Assembly (NCBI GenBank): GCA_040307645.1
Contig: JAWRJF010000056.1
Location: forward strand, 1-36,320
Length of the DNA: 36,320 nucleotides
Reading direction: 5' to 3'
Origin: JAVXAG01 sp040307645
GTDB taxonomy: Bacteria > Bacillota > Clostridia > Peptostreptococcales > Anaerovoracaceae
Of this stretch, positions 16,453 through 24,621 are shown piece by piece (position 1 is the first letter of the stretch; every line of letters begins with the position of its first letter). The notes beneath the pieces are model-generated. The model was not told the DNA's origin and searched no databases. It saw only the letters and a list, made by a program, of their open reading frames with translations. A program made the translations under genes and the position numbers.

Positions 16453-18438
16453 ATGAAAAGAAATGTTTTTCGAAAAGCGCTCTCCATAGTTTTATGTATA
16501 TCTATGGTTTTATCGTTTACCGCTTTTGCATCAGCTGCAACTGCAAATCCAGGGAAAGTAATTAAAAATGATTGGACAAACTTTAGAGGAAACGCTGAGA
16601 ATAATGGGGTGACTAGTTCATTGGTTCCGAAAACCCCTGAATCAGCAATGCTTTATTGGGCATCAAAGCATGGTACTGGATGGTCAGCGGCACCGGGTTC
16701 ACCGATATTAAAAGATGGATATTTATATTTTAATGCAGGTGATGAAATTATAAAAATGGATGCTATGAGTGGTGAGATTGTTGCTAAGGGTCAGATGGTA
16801 GCAAAATCAGCATTTAGCATTTGTCCTCCTACTTATGCAAAGGGCAAAATTTTTATGGCACTATCAAATGGTAGAATTCAGGCTTTTGATGCAAAGACAT
16901 TAAAGTCTTTATGGGTATATAGCGATGAATTAAAGGGTCAGCCAAATACTCCAATTACATATCATAAGGGGCATATTTATGCAGGATTTTGGAGAAGTGA
17001 AGTTTCAGATGCAAATTTTGTATGTTTATCTATTACTGATCCAAACCCAAAGAAAAGCACAGAAGATAAAAAGGCAAAATGGACTCACACATCAAAAGGT
17101 GGCTTTTATTGGGCAGGTGCATATGCTTGTGATGATTTTGTCTTAGTAGGAACAGATGATGGTCACGGTGGATATACAAGCCAGACATCAAATTTATTAT
17201 GCTTCCAACCAAAAACAGGTAAGATATTAGATAAGATAACTGGTTTGAATGCTGATATCAGAAGCAATGTGTCTTACTACGAAAAAACTGATAGATATTA
17301 CTTTACTTCAAAAGGAGGAAGCTTCTATTCTGTAAAAGTGTCTAAATCCGGAAAAATAAGTGATTTAAAGTCAATAGATTTAGGCGGAATGAGTACATCG
17401 ACTCCTGCAATATATAACGGAAGAGCATATGTAGGTGTATCAGGAGAGGCTCAGTTTGGCACTTATGGAGGCCATAATATTACAGTAATTGATCTAGCTT
17501 CATGGAAGATAGCATATAGCGCCCCAACTATGGGGTATCCTCAGACAAGTGGATTAGTTTCTACAGCTTATGAAGACACAGACGGTTATGTCTATGTTTA
17601 TTTCTTTGAAAATTATACACCGGGTAAACTTAGATTCATTAAGGATAAGCCAGGGCAAACAAAAGTAGTTGATGGCATAGCTGAGACATTTAATTTAAAT
17701 GGTAAGGAAACAAAAATAGATACTGCGCCATCTTTATTTACACCACAAAATGCACAGGCGCAATATGCAATCTGCAGTCCCATAGTAGACGAATATGGTA
17801 CTATATATTTTAAGAATGATTCATGTCATGTTATGGCATTAGGAAGTAAAATAAATAGTATAGAGATTGTAAAGAAACCAAGACAATCAAGATATGATAT
17901 AGGTGATAAAGCAAATTTAAATGGAATAAAGGTAGTTGCAAAACTTGCAAATGGGTTGACTAGAGATGTTTCGGATTACGTAAAGGCATCTGATGAACCA
18001 ATTACTGAAGAACAGACTGACTTGACTGTCTTTTATCCATATTCAATGTATAATGATGTTGAAGAGGCAGAACCAATTTATACCACATTGGATATTAAAG
18101 TAAATGATAAAGAACAATCTGATTTAAATAATGCTTCTAAGAAAGCTATAGCAAAATCAAAGGTATCTGGCTTAAAAGTTAAAGCTGCACCGCACAAAGC
18201 TAAGTTATCATGGAAGAAGATTACATCTGCATCAGGATATCAGATTTCAAGAGCTTTAAAGGAAAAGGGAACTTATAAAGTTGTAAAAACTACAACATCA
18301 GGCTCTACGGTAAAATATATTAACAAATCATTGAAATCTAAAAAAACATACTACTATAAAGTTAGAGCTTATAAAACTGTCAATGGAGAAAAGTATTATG
18401 GAAAATGGTCTAAAATTCAAAGAATAAAGGTAAAGTAA
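16453..18438 (+). CDS. Secreted PQQ-like beta-propeller protein with Ig-like and FN3-like C-terminus
   Basis: A 661-residue exported protein with a signal peptide (1 to about 28, cut near ASA). Residues about 36-460 form a PQQ/quinoprotein-type beta-propeller, beginning with the typical DWTNFRGNAENNG and continuing with blades such as KDGYLYFNAGDEIIKMDAMSG and KGKIFMALSNGRIQAFDAKT. Residues about 465-555 resemble a bacterial Ig-like domain (IGDKANLNGIKVVAKLANG). Residues about 569-661 form a basic FN3-like module (GLKVKAAPHKAKLSWKKI, TYYYKVRAY, KYYGKWSKIQR) closely matching the C-terminus of the protein at 349. No enzymatic residues are evident, so the propeller is probably a binding or scaffold module. 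It starts one base after the previous stop, with GAGAGG upstream, and lies four bases before the next gene. Confidence 0.87.
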   Translation: MKRNVFRKALSIVLCISMVLSFTAFASAATANPGKVIKNDWTNFRGNAENNGVTSSLVPKTPESAMLYWASKHGTGWSAAPGSPILKDGYLYFNAGDEIIKMDAMSGEIVAKGQMVAKSAFSICPPTYAKGKIFMALSNGRIQAFDAKTLKSLWVYSDELKGQPNTPITYHKGHIYAGFWRSEVSDANFVCLSITDPNPKKSTEDKKAKWTHTSKGGFYWAGAYACDDFVLVGTDDGHGGYTSQTSNLLCFQPKTGKILDKITGLNADIRSNVSYYEKTDRYYFTSKGGSFYSVKVSKSGKISDLKSIDLGGMSTSTPAIYNGRAYVGVSGEAQFGTYGGHNITVIDLASWKIAYSAPTMGYPQTSGLVSTAYEDTDGYVYVYFFENYTPGKLRFIKDKPGQTKVVDGIAETFNLNGKETKIDTAPSLFTPQNAQAQYAICSPIVDEYGTIYFKNDSCHVMALGSKINSIEIVKKPRQSRYDIGDKANLNGIKVVAKLANGLTRDVSDYVKASDEPITEEQTDLTVFYPYSMYNDVEEAEPIYTTLDIKVNDKEQSDLNNASKKAIAKSKVSGLKVKAAPHKAKLSWKKITSASGYQISRALKEKGTYKVVKTTTSGSTVKYINKSLKSKKTYYYKVRAYKTVNGEKYYGKWSKIQRIKVK

Positions 18439-18442
18439 AATA

Positions 18443-19468
18443 ATGAGAAATATATCGAAAAAAACATTACTTATATTTTGTATTGCTTTAAGCATTTTTC
18501 TTTTGATAGGATGTAGCAGTGGGGAAAACAAATATAAAACAGCACTAGAAGACACTGGCAAAAGCATATATATGTCACTTACGGCGCCGCAAACAGGGCC
18601 GATAGGTGGCGAATGGGCAATCATTGGCCTTGCAAGGAACAATTATAATGTCGAGGATGGATATTATGAAAAGTACATCGCAAACACTGAGAATTATGTT
18701 AAAAAGCTAAAAGGTGTATTAAATACTGAAACGGGATACAAATACACTGAGTATTCTAGAATAATTCTGGCCTTTACGGCTTTAGGTGAAGATGTAACGT
18801 CTATAAGCGGTTATAATTTTCTTGAAAAATTGTCCGATATGGATAACGTCTGTAGACAGGGTACAAACGGACCAATTTGGGCTTTATTAGCTTTTGACAG
18901 CGGAAACTATGACATACCTAAGAACAAGGAAAACAAAAGTCAAACTACCAGGGAAGGTCTTATAACTGAGATACTAGAAAAGCAACTTGATGATGGGGGA
19001 TGGGACGTTGCCGATGTAGAGGCGGATCCTGACATGACAGCCATGGCATTGACATCGCTGGCTCCATATTACACTAATTCCTCTGATAATATTGATGAAA
19101 TAAGTGGGGACCTTATGGATCGAATAAAAGCTGCAGTAGATAAGGGAATCAATACTTTATCATCCATACAGTCTGAAAGTGGTACATATAGTAGTATGGG
19201 TGGCGAATCTGCAGAAAGCAGTAGTCAAGTTATAGTTGCGCTTTCCGCATTAGGTGTTGATGCTGGAGCAGATAATAGATTTATAAAAAATAAAAATACT
19301 GCGTTAGATGGACTACTTAAATTTTATGATAATGATGGTGGTTTTTATCATACTAATGGAGAAGAAAAGCCTAACCAAATGGCAACGGAACAGGCATATT
19401 ATGCATTAGTTTCATATGACAGATATAAAAATAATAAAAATGCGCTATTTCAAATGACAGATAACTAA
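18443..19468 (+). CDS. Lipoprotein with squalene-cyclase / transcobalamin-like alpha-alpha repeats
   Basis: A 341-residue lipoprotein with a signal peptide and lipobox LIGC (Cys24), so it should sit on the outer face of the membrane. The mature part consists of prenyltransferase/squalene-oxidase-type helical repeats: about 54-113 (GGEWAIIGLAR), 140-210 (QLDDGGWD 181-188, DMTAMALTSLAPYY), 232-271 (SSSQVIVALSALG) and 285-325 (NDGGFYHTNG, ATEQAYYALVSY). The acidic DCTAE or DXDD residues of true cyclases are not seen in a catalytic context, and the protein is about half the length of squalene-hopene cyclase. The same alpha6/alpha6 fold forms the N-terminal cobalamin-binding half of intrinsic factor/transcobalamin. 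As the last gene of the cobalamin-riboswitch operon, followed by a terminator, it is a candidate corrinoid-binding lipoprotein that may pair with a DUF4430 protein. Confidence 0.86.
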   Translation: MRNISKKTLLIFCIALSIFLLIGCSSGENKYKTALEDTGKSIYMSLTAPQTGPIGGEWAIIGLARNNYNVEDGYYEKYIANTENYVKKLKGVLNTETGYKYTEYSRIILAFTALGEDVTSISGYNFLEKLSDMDNVCRQGTNGPIWALLAFDSGNYDIPKNKENKSQTTREGLITEILEKQLDDGGWDVADVEADPDMTAMALTSLAPYYTNSSDNIDEISGDLMDRIKAAVDKGINTLSSIQSESGTYSSMGGESAESSSQVIVALSALGVDAGADNRFIKNKNTALDGLLKFYDNDGGFYHTNGEEKPNQMATEQAYYALVSYDRYKNNKNALFQMTDN

Positions 19469-19478
19469 TATAATTATT

Positions 19479-19520
19479 AAGATACCTCTAAAATATATAA
19501 ATAATTAGAGGTATCTTTTT
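19479..19520 (+). terminator. Terminator of the riboswitch-controlled operon
   Basis: AAGATACCTCTAA (19479-19491) and its perfect complement (19505-19517) form a 13-bp stem followed by a T-rich tail. It lies 11 bases after the lipoprotein stop and marks the 3' end of the nine-gene unit that begins at the cobalamin riboswitch. Confidence 0.88.
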
Positions 19521-19536
19521 TATATTTTAAAGTACA

Positions 19537-19576
19537 CAAAAAAAACACCGTATGACCATAACTGTACTACGGTGTT
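19537..19576 (-). terminator. Terminator of spoVG (minus strand)
   Basis: Read on the minus strand, AACACCGTA (19576-19568) pairs with TACGGTGTT (19552-19544), followed by a run of seven T (plus strand A-run near 19538-19545). It lies downstream of spoVG and faces the operon terminator at 19479. Confidence 0.82.
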
Positions 19577-19602
19577 GTTGGAAACAATAGATAAAATGAG
19601 AT

Positions 19603-19887
19603 TTATTCTGTCGGTGCTTCATCAACCTTTTCACTTAGAATTTTTTCATACTCTGCAAATATTGCATCTTTAATCTTGTTTCTTGTTTCAGATACAAGAG
19701 GATGAGCAATATCTCTAAAGTCTCCTTCGCCCATTTTTCTGCTAGGCATAGCAATAAATAATCCGTTCTGTCCTTCAATAATTTTGATATCATGTACTAC
19801 AAATTCATCATCAAAAGTAATTGAAACTACAGCTTTCATTTTTCCTTCATCGTTTACTTTTCGAATTCTTACATCAGTAATTTTCAT
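19603..19887 (-). CDS. spoVG: Septation / sporulation regulator SpoVG
   Basis: A 94-residue protein beginning MKITDVRIRK, the usual SpoVG N-terminus, with VVHDIKIIEGQNGLFIAMPS and the RDIAHP(L)V signature of the family. SpoVG is a small nucleic-acid-binding regulator affecting septation, sporulation and virulence genes in Firmicutes. An in-frame ATG 12 codons upstream exists, but GAAAGGTGG lies just before the ATG at 19887, which fixes the start. It lies next to purR, as in Bacillus subtilis, where yabJ sits between them; yabJ is absent here. A separate sigma-A-like promoter lies at 19922-19950. Confidence 0.96.
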   Translation of the reverse strand: MKITDVRIRKVNDEGKMKAVVSITFDDEFVVHDIKIIEGQNGLFIAMPSRKMGEGDFRDIAHPLVSETRNKIKDAIFAEYEKILSEKVDEAPTE

Positions 19888-19921
19888 TGTGTGACCACCT
19901 TTCTTGCCTATAATTGTCATC

Positions 19922-19950
19922 ATTATACACTACTTTCCAATATTTAGCAA
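19922..19950 (-). promoter_or_regulatory. Sigma-A-like promoter of spoVG
   Basis: On the minus strand TTGCTA (19950-19945), a 17-base spacer and TATAAT (19927-19922) precede spoVG by about 35 bases. It lies between the purR stop and the spoVG ribosome binding site, so spoVG can be expressed independently of purR. Confidence 0.72.
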
Positions 19951-19975
19951 GAAATATTTCTAAAAAATCTGATAA

Positions 19976-20785
19976 TTAGAAAATGTTTCTATTTGGGAAG
20001 ACATCTATAGTTTTCTTTTCTTCATCAACATCCCCCATATATACTATAGCTGTGTACTCATTAATCTTTTTCTTTTCTGGTAAAACACTGGCAATAGCAA
20101 GCCCTATGCCAACTACAGACACATCAAACTCACCGAGTATCTCCTGAATTCCTTTAATACTACCGCCACCTCTCATAAAATCATCGATGACTATAGCTTT
20201 TGAACCTGGAACAACAGCACGTTTTGAAATTGACATTTTTTGGACTCTATCATAAGATCCTGAGAAATAGTTTATACTTACTGTGGAGCCTTCTGAAACT
20301 TTTGCTTCTCTTCTAATAATAACTAGAGGCAAATTCATTTGGTTAGCAACCATTGAAGCTAAGGGGATACCTTTTGTTTCTACTGTTGCTACGTAGTCGG
20401 CACCTGAATTTTTAAACTTTTTTACAAAAACAGTTGATAGGGATCGTACTAAGCATGTATCGAACATTATGTCTGAAGTATATAAAAATCCTCCGCCCAA
20501 TATTCTACTTCCATCTTTTATTCTATCACATAAGTTTTCTTGTAATGTTATTAAATTTTCCGGAGAAATGTCAGGTATATACCTAACTCCTCCTTTTGCA
20601 CCGGGAATGGTTTCGATATAACCTGTGCCAGTAATTGAAACGGCAGAGTTAGCAGCAGAGATATCTTCGCTGATACTAGATTTTGCTGCTCCAAAGCAAT
20701 CGCAGAAATATTGTAATGGGTATAATTTTCCAGGCGAATCCGTTAAAAATTTAATAATGGCGCCTACGCGTTCAGTTCGTTTCAT
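19976..20785 (-). CDS. purR: Purine operon repressor PurR (PRPP-responsive)
   Basis: A 269-residue repressor, near the length of Bacillus PurR (285). An N-terminal winged-helix domain (about 1-75, KRTERVGAIIKFLTDSPGK) is followed by a type-I phosphoribosyltransferase-like domain. The PRPP loop VIDDFMRGGGSI is at about 196-208. PurR represses purine genes and is released by PRPP, made by Prs, whose gene lies 3 kb away. The start chosen is the ATG at 20785, with GAAGGG upstream; a TTG six codons earlier would place that site inside the gene. Its promoter is at 20819-20847, divergent from murC. Confidence 0.95.
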   Translation of the reverse strand: MKRTERVGAIIKFLTDSPGKLYPLQYFCDCFGAAKSSISEDISAANSAVSITGTGYIETIPGAKGGVRYIPDISPENLITLQENLCDRIKDGSRILGGGFLYTSDIMFDTCLVRSLSTVFVKKFKNSGADYVATVETKGIPLASMVANQMNLPLVIIRREAKVSEGSTVSINYFSGSYDRVQKMSISKRAVVPGSKAIVIDDFMRGGGSIKGIQEILGEFDVSVVGIGLAIASVLPEKKKINEYTAIVYMGDVDEEKKTIDVFPNRNIF

Positions 20786-20818
20786 TTTTTTATTTCCCTT
20801 CAAAAATATTACTTATAT

Positions 20819-20847
20819 ATTTTATTAGTTTTTTGTTTTTTTGTCAA
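20819..20847 (-). promoter_or_regulatory. Sigma-A promoter of purR
   Basis: On the minus strand TTGACA (20847-20842), a 17-base spacer and TAAAAT (20824-20819) lie about 35 bases upstream of the purR start. I did not find a convincing PurBox-type repeat here. Confidence 0.75.
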
Positions 20848-20873
20848 ATTAGAAGTACTTTTTAAAAAAATTG

Positions 20874-20882
20874 TGTTATAAT
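20874..20882 (+). promoter_or_regulatory. Extended -10 promoter of the murC-mfd operon
   Basis: TGTTATAAT (TGn plus a perfect TATAAT at 20877-20882) lies 60 bases before murC. The -35 position is poor, as often seen with extended -10 promoters. It diverges from the purR promoter within a 156-base gap. Confidence 0.62.
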
Positions 20883-20941
20883 AAGCCTATATGTTTAAAA
20901 TAAATATATATCATAAGTAAGGATTTCGGAAGGAGCGGGCG

Positions 20942-22318
20942 ATGATTAATTTGTCTGATTTTAATAATATACATTGCATTGGTATCGGAGGCATTGGACT
21001 TTCAGCCATAGCAGAAATTTTAGTATCAAGAGGATATAAGGTATCAGGGTCTGATATGAAGGCTTCAGATATTACAGATAATTTAGAAAAAAAAGGTGTA
21101 AAGATTTTTATAGGCCATAGAGGAGAAAATGTTGACAATGCCGATTTAGTTGTTTATTCAGCAGCAGTATCTCAGGAGAATCCTGAAATAGTAAGGGCAA
21201 AAAGCCGAAACATAAAAATAGCAACAAGAGCGGAATTGTTAGGAGTACTAATGGATGAATATGAAAGCAGTATAGCCATTAGCGGTACCCACGGAAAGAC
21301 AACAACTACCTCTATGGTTTCTTTAATTTTAGACAGAGCTAAAATGGAACCTACAATTTTAGTAGGAGGTAATTTGGCTGAAATCGGAGGAAATGTCAAG
21401 GTTGGTAGCAGTGATTATTTTGTAACAGAAGCATGTGAATATATGGACAGCTTTTTAAACTTAAGACCTAAGATAGAAGTTATTCTAAACATTGACTCGG
21501 ATCATTTAGATTACTTCAAGGATATTGAGCACATCGTAAACAGCTTTGATCAGTTTACAAAACTTATACCATCTGGTGGTAAAATAATAGCTTATGATGC
21601 TAATCCATTTGTGAATAGGATTGTATCTAACATTCCAAATGCAATAACCTTCGGTTATAATGATAACTGCACTTATTCAATAAATAACGTAGCATTTAAT
21701 AATTTAGGTACACCTAAATTTGAGATATACTATATGGGCAAAAAACTGGCTGAGATACAACTTTCGGTTCCGGGAGAACATAATATATTAAATGCAGTGG
21801 CAGCTTTTTCATGCTGTCATCAATTAGGAGTCCCTGTAAATGTAATAGTAGAAACTTTAGAAAACTTTAAAGGGACACAGAGACGATTTGATATAGTAGG
21901 AAAAACAGAAAAGTGTGTAACTGTTGTAGACGATTATGCTCATCATCCTACAGAAATTAAAGCTACACTATCTGCGGCACAGAATATTCCTCATAATGAT
22001 TTATGGTGCATTTTTCAGCCTCACACGTATACTAGAACGTTAGCTTTATTTGATGAGTTTGCTGAATCATTTGAGCAAGCAGATAAACTTGTATTAGCAG
22101 AGATTTATGCAGCAAGGGAGAAAAATATACACAAGATTTCATCTAAGGAACTAGCAGATAAAATAAAAAAAGCACATCCTGATAAGGATGTTATTTATAT
22201 GGAAGATTTCGAAGAAATCGCAGATCTGGTAAGAAAAAACACAAGAGAGAATGATTTAGTGATAACAATGGGCGCTGGCGATATTTATAAAGTTGGTGAG
22301 ATGATTCTAGGAGTATAG
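20942..22318 (+). CDS. murC: UDP-N-acetylmuramate--L-alanine ligase
   Basis: A 458-residue Mur ligase, the usual MurC length. It adds L-alanine to UDP-MurNAc in peptidoglycan synthesis in the cytoplasm. The N-terminal Rossmann motif GIGGIG is at 14-19, the ATP loop GTHGKTTTT at 115-123, EACEYMDSFL in the central domain, and DDYAHHPTEI in the C-terminal part, which is typical of MurC. AAGGAG precedes the ATG at 20942. It is the first gene of a compact operon with the GlmU-like, prs, pth and mfd genes (gaps of a few bases or overlaps). Placement with the GlmU-like gene groups cell-wall precursor steps. Confidence 0.97.
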   Translation: MINLSDFNNIHCIGIGGIGLSAIAEILVSRGYKVSGSDMKASDITDNLEKKGVKIFIGHRGENVDNADLVVYSAAVSQENPEIVRAKSRNIKIATRAELLGVLMDEYESSIAISGTHGKTTTTSMVSLILDRAKMEPTILVGGNLAEIGGNVKVGSSDYFVTEACEYMDSFLNLRPKIEVILNIDSDHLDYFKDIEHIVNSFDQFTKLIPSGGKIIAYDANPFVNRIVSNIPNAITFGYNDNCTYSINNVAFNNLGTPKFEIYYMGKKLAEIQLSVPGEHNILNAVAAFSCCHQLGVPVNVIVETLENFKGTQRRFDIVGKTEKCVTVVDDYAHHPTEIKATLSAAQNIPHNDLWCIFQPHTYTRTLALFDEFAESFEQADKLVLAEIYAAREKNIHKISSKELADKIKKAHPDKDVIYMEDFEEIADLVRKNTRENDLVITMGAGDIYKVGEMILGV

Positions 22319-22320
22319 AT

Positions 22321-23046
22321 ATGACTTTTTTAGAGTATAAAGAAAAAGAAAGCTTAAGATTAAAAATAAATATAAAACATCTTGAAAATGGCGTTAATTT
22401 TATAGATATAAATACGGCATATATAGATGAATCTGTAAAAATTGGACAGGGTACTTTAATTGGACCTTGTGTAACTATAGAAGGTGATACAACTATAGGT
22501 GAAAATTGTTTAATATTACAGAATACCAGAATAAAAGACTCTGAGATTGAGATGAATGTAGAAATTCAAAGTTCTGTAATAATTGAAAGCAAGATTGGTA
22601 GTGGTACTAAAATAGGACCATTTGCATATTTAAGGCCAGGGAATACAATAGGAAAGAATTGTAAAATTGGCGATTTTGTAGAAGTTAAGAATTCGTCCTT
22701 TGGAGACGGTTCAAAAGCATCACACCTTACATATATAGGGGATGGAGATGTAGGATGTGATGTTAATATAGGGTGTGGGGTTGTGTTTGTCAATTATGAC
22801 GGTACAAATAAGCACCGCTGTCTTGTTAAGGACGGCGCTTTTATTGGTTGTAACACCAATTTAGTTGCACCAGTTACCGTATGCGAGGGGGCATATGTTG
22901 GTGCTGGAACAACTGTAACAAAGAACGTTCCAGAAGATGCACTTTGTGTTGCAAGGGCTAAAGAACGAATTATTGAGGGATGGGGTCAAAGAAGAGGATT
23001 ATACAGAAAAAAAGATAGTATAAAGAAATCGAAAGAAGAGGTGTAA
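22321..23046 (+). CDS. GlmU-type acetyltransferase domain protein lacking the uridyltransferase half
   Basis: A 241-residue left-handed beta-helix protein that matches only the C-terminal half of GlmU (about 455 residues). It keeps the linker helix (RLKINIKHLENG), hexapeptide coils from about 33, and the acetyltransferase site: Arg105 (LRPG), Lys123 (VKN), His135 and Tyr138 (SHLTYIGDG), NYDGTNKH and GAGTTVTKNV. His135 matches the catalytic base of E. coli GlmU (His363). The N-terminal GlcNAc-1-P uridyltransferase domain with its GTRM-like motif is absent: murC ends two bases upstream and there is no room for it. It should acetylate glucosamine-1-phosphate. The uridyltransferase is expected to be elsewhere. 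It holds the position of glmU next to prs, as in Bacillus, so this is a reduced glmU locus rather than an unrelated acetyltransferase. Confidence 0.88.
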   Translation: MTFLEYKEKESLRLKINIKHLENGVNFIDINTAYIDESVKIGQGTLIGPCVTIEGDTTIGENCLILQNTRIKDSEIEMNVEIQSSVIIESKIGSGTKIGPFAYLRPGNTIGKNCKIGDFVEVKNSSFGDGSKASHLTYIGDGDVGCDVNIGCGVVFVNYDGTNKHRCLVKDGAFIGCNTNLVAPVTVCEGAYVGAGTTVTKNVPEDALCVARAKERIIEGWGQRRGLYRKKDSIKKSKEEV

Positions 23047-23051
23047 AAAAC

Positions 23052-24002
23052 ATGAAAAACGGCGCGTTTTCAGATTACAAAGTATTTGCTGGCAATGCAC
23101 ATATTGAACTAGCAGAGGAGATTGCTTCTATAATGGGGAAACCTTTAGGGAAAGCAACAGTAACTAAGTTTAGTGACGGAGAAATTTCAGTAAACCTATG
23201 GGAGTCTGTTAGAGGGATTGACGTTTATATTGTACAGCCAACTTGCAATCCGGTTAACGACAACTTAATGGAATTATTAATAATGATTGATGCAATGAAA
23301 AGAGCTTCAGCAGGTAGAATAAATGCAGTAATTCCTTATTATGGTTATGCCAGACAGGATAGGAAGGCTAAAGCAAGAGACCCGATCACAGCTAAATTAG
23401 TAGCAAATTTAATAACGGCTGCAGGTGCAGACAGAGTAGTATCAATGGATCTACATGCTAACCAAATTCAGGGTTATTTTGATATTCCAGTGGATCATCT
23501 GGTAGGTATGCCGATTTTAGCTAGATATTTTAAAGAGAAAAATTTAGAAGACGTAGTTATTGTATCTCCAGACCATGGAAGTGTAACAAGAGCAAGAAAT
23601 ATGGCAGAAATCTTAGATTGTCCTATTGCAATTGTGGACAAGCGAAGACCTGAGCCTAATAAGAGTGAAATTATGAATATAATTGGTAATATAGAAGGTA
23701 AAAACTGTATTATCTTAGACGATATGATTGATACTGCAGGGACAATTACTAATGCTGCTAACGCAATTAAAGAATTAGGCGCAAAAAATGTCTATGCGTG
23801 TGCAACTCACCCTGTTTTATCAGGACCTGCAATAGAAAGATTAGAAAAATCAACAATTGAAGAGTTAGTTCTTTTAAATACTTTACCTTTGTCAGAAGAT
23901 AAGAAAACAGACAAAATGACATTCTTATCAGTTGCTCCTTTATTTGCAGAGGCTATGACAAGAGTATTTACAAACGGTTCAATAAGTAAGTTATTTGACT
24001 AA
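23052..24002 (+). CDS. prs: Ribose-phosphate pyrophosphokinase (PRPP synthetase)
   Basis: A 316-residue class-I PRPP synthetase, of typical length. It makes PRPP from ribose-5-phosphate and ATP for purine, pyrimidine, His, Trp and NAD synthesis. Visible motifs are FSDGEISVNLWESVRG near the N-terminus, YYGYARQDRKAKARDPITAK (flexible loop and ATP site), DLHANQIQGYFDIPVD, and the PRPP loop IILDDMIDTAGT at about 219-230. GAGGTG precedes the ATG. It lies 5 bases after the GlmU-like gene, the same neighbour as in Bacillus. PRPP made here is the effector of PurR encoded nearby. Confidence 0.98.
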   Translation: MKNGAFSDYKVFAGNAHIELAEEIASIMGKPLGKATVTKFSDGEISVNLWESVRGIDVYIVQPTCNPVNDNLMELLIMIDAMKRASAGRINAVIPYYGYARQDRKAKARDPITAKLVANLITAAGADRVVSMDLHANQIQGYFDIPVDHLVGMPILARYFKEKNLEDVVIVSPDHGSVTRARNMAEILDCPIAIVDKRRPEPNKSEIMNIIGNIEGKNCIILDDMIDTAGTITNAANAIKELGAKNVYACATHPVLSGPAIERLEKSTIEELVLLNTLPLSEDKKTDKMTFLSVAPLFAEAMTRVFTNGSISKLFD

Positions 24003-24021
24003 TATATTTAAGGAAAAAACC

Positions 24022-24621
24022 ATGTATGTAATAGTAGGACTTGGAAACCCGGGGAAAAAATACGAAAATACTAGGCATAATATGGGCTTTATGGCCATAG
24101 ACCTATTGGCAGATAAGTTCGGTATTAAAGTGGATAAGATTAAACATAAAGCTTTGATTGGCGAGGGTAGAATCGCCAATCAAAAAGTTTTATTGGCAAA
24201 ACCACAAACGTATATGAATCTTAGTGGTGAATCGGTAAGAGAAATATTATCTTATTATAAGGTAGATGTTGAGAATTTAATCGTTATATATGATGATATA
24301 GATATCCCCACAGGTACCATAAGAATTAGAAAATTTGGTAGTGCTGGGACTCATAACGGTATGAGATCCGTAGTCTACCAGCTTAAATCCGATAGATTTC
24401 CTCGTATAAGAGTAGGTATAGGTAGTGAAGAACACAAAAACCTTATTAATTTTGTTGTGGGAGGCGTTACGAAAAAAGAAGTTACACTTCTTGAAGACTC
24501 CTTGACAAAAACCTCAGAAGCTATAGAATCTATATTAAGTGATGGCATAGATAAGGCTATGAACCTATATAATATAAAGAAGAGGGCAAAAAAAGAAGAT
24601 GAGGAAAACGGGAATAATTAA
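24022..24621 (+). CDS. pth: Peptidyl-tRNA hydrolase
   Basis: A 199-residue Pth. It cleaves peptidyl-tRNA released during translation and recycles tRNA. The N-terminus MYVIVGLGNPGKKYENTRHN contains the family signature with catalytic His19. KPQTYMNLSGESV and YDDIDIPTGTIRIR (catalytic Asp) follow, then the GSAGTHNGMRS motif. A longer frame begins at 23995, overlapping prs, but the ATG at 24022 has AAGG upstream and gives the standard N-terminus. It overlaps mfd by 23 bases. In Bacillus the same gene is spoVC, with ctc between prs and pth; ctc is missing here. Confidence 0.97.
   Translation: MYVIVGLGNPGKKYENTRHNMGFMAIDLLADKFGIKVDKIKHKALIGEGRIANQKVLLAKPQTYMNLSGESVREILSYYKVDVENLIVIYDDIDIPTGTIRIRKFGSAGTHNGMRSVVYQLKSDRFPRIRVGIGSEEHKNLINFVVGGVTKKEVTLLEDSLTKTSEAIESILSDGIDKAMNLYNIKKRAKKEDEENGNN

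Noticed and set aside
18443..19468. Squalene/hopene cyclase or protein prenyltransferase enzyme
   Set aside because: About half the length of cyclases, exported as a lipoprotein and without the catalytic acidic motif; the fold is better read as a binding module.
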